Below, one piece after another: positions 6,583 through 10,557 of a stretch of 13,160 nt of DNA (positions are counted from its first letter, which is position 1; the number at the start of each line of letters is the position of its first letter). The notes beneath the pieces are model-generated. The model saw only the letters and a list, made by a program, of their open reading frames with translations. It searched no databases and was not told where the DNA came from. The stretch lies in assembly GCA_938036275.1 (NCBI GenBank), contig CALHPI010000006.1, forward strand, positions 1 to 13,160, read 5' to 3'. The position numbers were made by a program, and so were the translations under genes. Origin of the DNA: Minisyncoccota bacterium. Lineage in GTDB: Bacteria > Patescibacteriota > Minisyncoccia > UBA6257 > HR35.

Positions 6583-7041
6583 AATTTTTCGGCATATCAG
6601 AAAAACTAAAAAACCTAAAACAAAACCAAAGAAAATATCAGTAGGCCAATGGCGCAAAGAAAGCCAACTAAAAATAGCAATTAAAAAAGTTAAAATCAAA
6701 GATAATATTCCATAACGAAAATGTTGAGTGATTAAAGCTAAAGAGAGAGCTACCGAAATAGTTGTATGACTAGAAGGAAAAGAATCAAAACGCTGAATTT
6801 GAGGAAAATAAAAACTTATTGGTCTTAATGAAGAAAAATAGGTTTTAAAAACATCAGCTAACAAAAAAGCTAAAACAAAAATCAAAAGATAATAAAAAAA
6901 TAATTCTTTTTTCTTAGAGGAAACAATAAAAATTAAAATTAAAAATACTTGGAAAGCAAAAAAAATATCACGAAGAAAATCAAAATATTCAGCCACAATT
7001 GGAAATTTTCCAATAAAGTAAGCTAAATAATCAGTAAACAT
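6532..7041 (-). CDS. PAP2-family membrane phosphatase, possibly undecaprenyl-diphosphatase
   Basis: This 169-residue, highly hydrophobic protein has five or six membrane segments and matches the PAP2 acid phosphatase superfamily. Motif 1 is K66-x6-R73-P74. Motif 2 is PSSH (89-92), with H92 the likely proton donor. Motif 3 is HWPTD (131-135), with H131 the likely nucleophile and D135 its partner. The arginine of the usual SRx5H is not at its expected place; the local sequence is SWLSLRH. Members of this size often dephosphorylate undecaprenyl diphosphate (BcrC type) or phosphatidate-like lipids. The gene is divergent from a lipid-linked oligosaccharide flippase across a shared promoter, which favours a role in polyprenyl-phosphate recycling. 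The start is supported by a -10 box 8-11 nt upstream. The exact substrate is not determined. Confidence 0.85.
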   Translation of the reverse strand: MFTDYLAYFIGKFPIVAEYFDFLRDIFFAFQVFLILIFIVSSKKKELFFYYLLIFVLAFLLADVFKTYFSSLRPISFYFPQIQRFDSFPSSHTTISVALSLALITQHFRYGILSLILTFLIAIFSWLSLRHWPTDIFFGFVLGFLVFLICRKILYFFHRFYFQNFQNKS

Positions 7042-7049
7042 AAATTCAT

Positions 7050-7058
7050 TTTATAATA
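7050..7058. promoter_or_regulatory. Shared overlapping -10 region of the PAP2 and flippase genes
   Basis: On the plus strand TATAAT lies at 7052-7057, 7 nt before the flippase ATG at 7065. On the minus strand TATTAT (7058-7053) or TATAAA (7055-7050) lies 11 or 8 nt before the PAP2 ATG at 7041. The two boxes overlap, so polymerase could serve only one direction at a time. Both spacings predict leaderless or nearly leaderless mRNAs. No convincing -35 boxes were found. Confidence 0.6.
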
Positions 7059-7064
7059 AAATCA

Positions 7065-8555
7065 ATGAAAAAATTTATTTTATTTTTTCGAAATTATTTT
7101 TTGCAAAATTTTTCTGAAGAACAAAGAATTGTTAAAAATTCTTTCTGGTTAGCCTTAGCCAGATTTGGCGGCAGTCTTTTGAGAGCTATTCTAATTATTT
7201 ATGCTTTCAAAATTTTAGGACCTACCTTACAAGGAAGCTTTTCTTTAGCAATGAATTTTGTTTTAATTTTTTCTGTTATTCCTGATTTTGGTCTCACGGC
7301 AATTTTAATTAGAGAATTAGCGAAAGTTTATAAAAAGATGCAAACATTTGCAGACAAACCGCGAATGCAAGAAAATGAGAAAAGAAAAATCTTAGCAAAT
7401 GCTTTATTGGCTGTTGTTTTTTTTCTCTTTATCTCGTTGATAATTATTAATTTAACAAAGGATATTTTTATTAAAGATAATTTGGCTTTGACACTTATTT
7501 TTATACTTTCAATTTTTTTAGTTTTTGATGTCCTAAGAGAATTTTTTTATTCGCTTTTTCGGGCTCGAGAAAAAATGGAATTTCAAGCATTTTCCCATCT
7601 CTTTACTAACCTTATTTTACTTATTTTAGGAATAATTTTTCTTAAACTCGATCCTCAACCAATTAACCTTGCTTTTGCCTATCTTTTAGCAAGTTTTTTT
7701 GGTTTTCTTTTAACAATTTTTCTTTTACATAAAGAAATTTTCTATAACTATTTTAAATTTTTCCAAATTAAATTTACTTTTTCCTTACTTAATAAAAGTT
7801 GGCCAATTGGATTAGCAAATTTCTTATTTTTACTTCTCACTTATCTTGATAGTTTAATCATTGGTTGGTTTCATCCAGCTAAAGATGTTGGTTTATATAG
7901 CTCAGTTGTTAAATTAATTGAATTTTTATATTTTTTCCCAGCCTCCTTAGCAATGTCAATTTTCCCAATTGTTTCAAAAAATGAGGATAAAGAAAATTTA
8001 AAAAACACAATTCATTTTGGTCTAGAATTTGCTCTTTTGATTTCTTTGCCGATGTTTGTTGGTCTTTTTATTTTAGCTAAGGACATTATTTTGTTGCTTT
8101 ATTCCCAAGAATATCTTGAAGCTGGACCAGCTTTATCTTTAATAAGCTTTTCTTTGCCCTTTAATTTCTTACTTTTGATTTTTATTGATGTTTTAATTGC
8201 TTTAGACAAAAGAAAAGAACTTTTAATTTATGATTTTTTTATTGTCTTTATTAATTTCTTCCTTAATCTTTTGTTTGTACCTCGATTTAGTTATTTTGCT
8301 GCTAGTGCTATTACTTCTTTTTCAGCTTTGATTTCTTTAATTTTTGCTTATCTTGTCTTAAAAAAATATATTGATTTTTCTTTATTAAATCTTCATTTCA
8401 TTAATTATCTTATCGCTTCAATTTTAATGGGTATAGCAATTTATTTTTTGCCCCTTCATTTGATTCTCAAAATTATAAGTGGAGTTTTAATTTATTTTGG
8501 AGTGCTTTGGCTATTGAAAGATAAACTTCTTCTTCGGATTTTGAAGCATCAATAA
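7065..8555 (+). CDS. Lipid-linked oligosaccharide flippase (MOP/MATE superfamily, Wzx-like)
   Basis: This 496-residue integral membrane protein has about 12-14 predicted membrane helices spread over its whole length, and no other domain. The N-terminal part, with NSFWLALARFGGS at about 26-38 and the following helices ending in GLTAILIRELAK, resembles polysaccharide-export flippases of the MOP superfamily. These move undecaprenyl- or dolichyl-linked glycans across the cytoplasmic membrane. A lipid II flippase (MurJ) is the main alternative within the same superfamily, and the sequence alone does not settle it. The divergent PAP2 phosphatase gene supports a lipid-carrier role. The ATG lies 7 nt after a TATAAT box with no ribosome site. 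The 3' end overlaps tmk on the other strand by 83 bp, and both reading frames look intact there. No glycosyltransferase is in the window, so the transported glycan is unknown. Confidence 0.85.
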   Translation: MKKFILFFRNYFLQNFSEEQRIVKNSFWLALARFGGSLLRAILIIYAFKILGPTLQGSFSLAMNFVLIFSVIPDFGLTAILIRELAKVYKKMQTFADKPRMQENEKRKILANALLAVVFFLFISLIIINLTKDIFIKDNLALTLIFILSIFLVFDVLREFFYSLFRAREKMEFQAFSHLFTNLILLILGIIFLKLDPQPINLAFAYLLASFFGFLLTIFLLHKEIFYNYFKFFQIKFTFSLLNKSWPIGLANFLFLLLTYLDSLIIGWFHPAKDVGLYSSVVKLIEFLYFFPASLAMSIFPIVSKNEDKENLKNTIHFGLEFALLISLPMFVGLFILAKDIILLLYSQEYLEAGPALSLISFSLPFNFLLLIFIDVLIALDKRKELLIYDFFIVFINFFLNLLFVPRFSYFAASAITSFSALISLIFAYLVLKKYIDFSLLNLHFINYLIASILMGIAIYFLPLHLILKIISGVLIYFGVLWLLKDKLLLRILKHQ

Positions 8556-9087
8556 CTTGCCAATCTAATTTCTTAGCAAAATATAAAAAACCTTTCCTGA
8601 CTTTTTTCAAAAAATTTATTTTTTCAAATTTCTCAAGTTGACTTTTTTTATTTTTTCTTTTTAATCTTTGCCAAGCAATTTCCGGATCAATATCTAAAAT
8701 CAAAACTAAATCGGGTTCTAAATGAAAACGAGCAAGATGGTCTAAATAAAGCATAAAATTTTCTTTAATATCTTTTTTTAAATCAAGAGCATAATATTCA
8801 TAAGCTAAAGTTGAGGGAAAAGAACGGTCAGAAATAATCCAAAAACCTTGATTCAAAAGCTTAATTACTTTTTGATAATGCAAACTTCGATCAGCTAAAA
8901 ATAAAAAAAGATCCACAATTGGATCTCTATTTTCTTTAATTAGTTTAATTAAATTTTTGTTTTGAGGTTCTTTAGTTAAAAGAACTTTCAAATTTTTCTT
9001 TTTTAATTTTTGAAATAAAATTTTTGTCTGAACACTCTTCCCAGCTCCATCAATACCATCAATGATTATTAATTTTCCTTTTTTCAT
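8473..9087 (-). CDS. tmk: Thymidylate kinase
   Basis: This 204-residue P-loop kinase phosphorylates dTMP to dTDP, an essential step of dTTP synthesis. The length is standard. The P-loop GIDGAGKS is at 11-18. The TKEP segment (38-41) corresponds to the TREP substrate motif. FLADRS (63-68) and SDRS (86-89) carry the nucleotide- and substrate-binding arginines; the second is DRY or DRW in many homologues. A basic lid-like stretch (about 147-165, with QRLKRKNKK) follows. The gene stands apart from rplK upstream by a 116-bp repeat-containing spacer and probably has its own promoter. Its last 26 codons overlap the 3' end of the convergent flippase gene. A related dNMP kinase is possible, but the motif order fits Tmk best. 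Confidence 0.92.
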   Translation of the reverse strand: MKKGKLIIIDGIDGAGKSVQTKILFQKLKKKNLKVLLTKEPQNKNLIKLIKENRDPIVDLFLFLADRSLHYQKVIKLLNQGFWIISDRSFPSTLAYEYYALDLKKDIKENFMLYLDHLARFHLEPDLVLILDIDPEIAWQRLKRKNKKSQLEKFEKINFLKKVRKGFLYFAKKLDWQVIDASKSEEEVYLSIAKALQNKLKLHL

Positions 9088-9090
9088 TTA

Positions 9091-9140
9091 ATGCGAATTC
9101 TTTATAATCACCGCGAACTTATGCGAACCTATGCGAACCA
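9091..9140. repeat. Degenerate 10-bp repeat ATGCGAACCT
   Basis: GCGAA-containing units occur at 9091-9100 (atgcgaattc), 9111-9120 (ccgcgaactt), 9121-9130 (atgcgaacct) and 9131-9140 (atgcgaacca). The last three are in tandem with a 10-bp period. They lie in the non-coding spacer between rplK and tmk and cover the region where the tmk promoter should be. Confidence 0.65.
9101..9106 (-). promoter_or_regulatory. Possible -10 box of tmk
   Basis: TATAAA on the minus strand lies 13 nt before the tmk ATG, predicting a leader of about 6 nt. No clear -35 hexamer is visible because the expected place falls in the GCGAA repeats. There is no Shine-Dalgarno sequence before tmk. The pattern matches the short leaders seen elsewhere in the window. 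Confidence 0.4.
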
Positions 9141-9176
9141 ATATTTGTTTTCCGAGGCTCGTTCCGGTGAAGACGA

Positions 9177-9190
9177 TTGGCGAATGCCAA
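9177..9190 (-). other. Small hairpin after rplK
   Basis: TTGGC (9177-9181) and GCCAA (9186-9190) form a 5-bp stem with a 4-nt loop, 14 nt beyond the rplK stop codon. There is no following T-run, so it is not a standard intrinsic terminator. It may be an RNA processing or stabilising structure at the end of the operon transcript, or chance. Confidence 0.35.
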
Positions 9191-9203
9191 GCTAAGACGC
9201 TAA

Positions 9204-9626
9204 CTATTTTTCTACCACAACTCCCATTGACCTTGCTACCCCTTCAACAATTTTCATTGCCTTTTCAATATCCGTAGTATTTAAATCAGGTAATTTTTCT
9301 TCAGCAATTTTTCTTACTTGTTCTTTAGTTAACTTAGCAACAATCTTTCTTCCTGCTTCACCTGATCCTTTCTCAAGACCAGCTTCCTTTTTAATTAGAT
9401 AACTAATTGGAGGCTTTTTTAAAGTAAAATCAAAAGTTCGATCTTCATAAATTATTACTTCCACAGGAATCTGGACTCCCTCTAAATCTTTGGTAGCTTG
9501 ATTGAATTTATTACAAAATTCACCAATATTAATTCCGTGCGGCGCTAAACTTGGTCCTAAAGGCGGTGCAGGTGTTGCTTTTCCTCCTTCAATAATTAGT
9601 TTTAAAACTTTTTTAACTTGTTTCAT
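9204..9626 (-). CDS. rplK: 50S ribosomal protein L11
   Basis: This 140-residue protein is a full-length L11, a component of the GTPase-associated centre of the 50S subunit that binds 23S rRNA and helps stringent-response signalling. The N-terminal domain contains the proline-rich switch region KATPAPPLGPSLAPHGINIG (16-35). The C-terminal rRNA-binding domain includes GSGEAGRKIVAKL and the ending VEGVARSMGVVV. The ATG overlaps the stop of a small upstream ORF in an ATGA arrangement, suggesting translational coupling. It is the last gene of the clpB-secE-nusG operon seen here. The usual next gene, rplA, is not present within the window; instead tmk follows after a 116-bp spacer. Confidence 0.98.
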   Translation of the reverse strand: MKQVKKVLKLIIEGGKATPAPPLGPSLAPHGINIGEFCNKFNQATKDLEGVQIPVEVIIYEDRTFDFTLKKPPISYLIKKEAGLEKGSGEAGRKIVAKLTKEQVRKIAEEKLPDLNTTDIEKAMKIVEGVARSMGVVVEK

Positions 9627-9778
9627 TGGTTAATCTTCTTTTCTGATAAAGCAACGCTTTTTTCTAATTTAACAAAATCTTTAAAATCTGGTTTCCTTTT
9701 AACTTTTTTCAAAATCTTAGCCATTTCTTTTATTTTAGATTTTTCCTTATTTTTTATATATCTTATATTCTTTTTCAT
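9623..9778 (-). CDS. Small lysine-rich protein between nusG and rplK, function unknown
   Basis: I do not recognise this 51-residue ORF. It starts ATG AAA AAG AAT and ends with TGA inside the sequence ATGA, overlapping the rplK start by 4 nt. That is the same coupling seen at clpB-secE in this operon. It has 17 lysines and 2 arginines against about 6 acidic residues, so it would be strongly basic, with no cysteine and no membrane segment. Residues 12-29 look helical and basic; 30-40 (PDFKDFVKLEK) are less biased. An RNA-binding role near ribosomal genes is conceivable but only a guess. The AT-rich composition makes short Lys-rich ORFs likely by chance, and the region just upstream is a repeat. 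A shorter version could start at Met19. The overlap with rplK and continuity of the operon are the main support. Confidence 0.45.
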   Translation of the reverse strand: MKKNIRYIKNKEKSKIKEMAKILKKVKRKPDFKDFVKLEKSVALSEKKINQ

Positions 9779-9783
9779 TTTTA

Positions 9784-9818
9784 TAATTCTTGCTTCTTGA
9801 ATCTTGATTCTTGATTCT
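9784..9818 (-). repeat. Heptamer tandem repeat, copy 3
   Basis: Five 7-bp units read on the minus strand: AGAATCA, AGAATCA, AGATTCA, AGAAGCA, AGAATTA. They fill the 45-nt spacer between nusG and the small ORF. The stretch 9794-9812 is the exact reverse complement of the 19-mer at 31-49 and 2160-2178. The last unit runs into TTATAAAAATG, so the repeat abuts the start of the small ORF. Confidence 0.8.
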
Positions 9819-9823
9819 TAAAA

Positions 9824-10372
9824 CTATATTCTTTTGATCTGTAAAAAATCAACTTCAATTGGTGTTTCGCGATTTAAAATTGGTACCAAAACTTTTAATT
9901 TTTGTCTTTCCCGATCAATCTCAATAACCTTGCCTTTCATTCCCTTAAAAAGTCCTTGAACAACTTCAACTAAATCTCCAGTTTTAATATCAGTTTCAAT
10001 CTCTGGTTCCTCTTTTTTCATTCTTTCAAAAATATCTTTTAACTCATTTTCATCCAAAGGAACGGGCGTTGTCCCCACACCAACAAAACCAGTTACCTTG
10101 GGAGTGTTTCTGACAACATACCAGGAATCATCAGTAACAATCATATCAACTAAAACATAACCCGGGTAAATTTTTTGTTCAACCAATTCTCGTTTACCTC
10201 CTTTGATTACCCAAACTTTTTCTTTAGGAACCAGAGCATTAAAAATTTTATCTTTCATATCAAAAGCTTCGGCCCTTTTCATTATGGCTTCAGCAACAAT
10301 CTCTTCAAAGCCAACAACGGTATGAATAGCATACCATGCTCGACTCAAGCCAGTTAATTTCTGTTTAGGCAT
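9824..10372 (-). CDS. nusG: Transcription termination/antitermination factor NusG
   Basis: This 182-residue protein is a standard-length NusG, which binds RNA polymerase, increases processivity and links transcription with Rho or the ribosome. The NGN domain (about 10-120) begins with SRAWYAIHTVVGFEE, contains the YPGYVLV segment at about 68-74, and ends with NTPKVTGFVG. The C-terminal KOW domain (about 127-182) shows GDLVEVVQGLFKGMKGKV. Its start codon shares one base with the secE stop (TAATG), giving close coupling. There is no Shine-Dalgarno sequence before it. A 45-nt repeat-filled spacer separates its stop from the small ORF before rplK. Family identity is not in doubt. Confidence 0.98.
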   Translation of the reverse strand: MPKQKLTGLSRAWYAIHTVVGFEEIVAEAIMKRAEAFDMKDKIFNALVPKEKVWVIKGGKRELVEQKIYPGYVLVDMIVTDDSWYVVRNTPKVTGFVGVGTTPVPLDENELKDIFERMKKEEPEIETDIKTGDLVEVVQGLFKGMKGKVIEIDRERQKLKVLVPILNRETPIEVDFLQIKRI

Positions 10373-10557
10373 TATTTCAACAAAAGAATAATTCTGACTA
10401 ACAAACTATCAATAATGCCATAAATTATAACAAAAACCAAAGAAAAAACAATAACTTCCAAAGTTAAATTGAAAGTTTCTCGACTTGTCAACCAATTTAC
10501 TTTTTTGAGTTCATTAAAAGATTTTTTTAAGTAATCAGTAATTGTTTCTAAGTTCAT
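10372..10557 (-). CDS. secE: Preprotein translocase subunit SecE
   Basis: This 61-residue protein matches the short single-span SecE found in most bacteria outside the gamma-proteobacteria. It clamps the SecYEG channel in the cytoplasmic membrane. The amphipathic N-terminal helix contains YLKKSFNELKKVNWLTSRET (9-28), with the typical ELKKVNWPT-like segment before the membrane. One transmembrane helix spans about 31-58. The ATG overlaps the clpB stop by 4 nt (ATGA), and its stop overlaps the nusG ATG by 1 nt. secE followed by nusG is the canonical order; having clpB immediately before secE is not. Confidence 0.96.
   Translation of the reverse strand: MNLETITDYLKKSFNELKKVNWLTSRETFNLTLEVIVFSLVFVIIYGIIDSLLVRIILLLK

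Noticed and set aside
8473..8555. Frameshift or misassembly as the cause of the flippase-tmk overlap
   Set aside because: Both frames run uninterrupted to natural-looking C termini of normal length for their families, so overlap is the simpler reading.
9618..9800. 60-codon plus-strand hydrophobic open frame between rplK and nusG
   Set aside because: It is the complement of a Lys-rich AT region, which always gives Phe/Ile/Leu-rich antisense frames; the minus-strand ORF at 9623-9778 has the better context.
31..9818. Heptamer repeats considered as a CRISPR array
   Set aside because: Units are 7 bp, contiguous and degenerate, with no unique spacers and no cas genes in the window.
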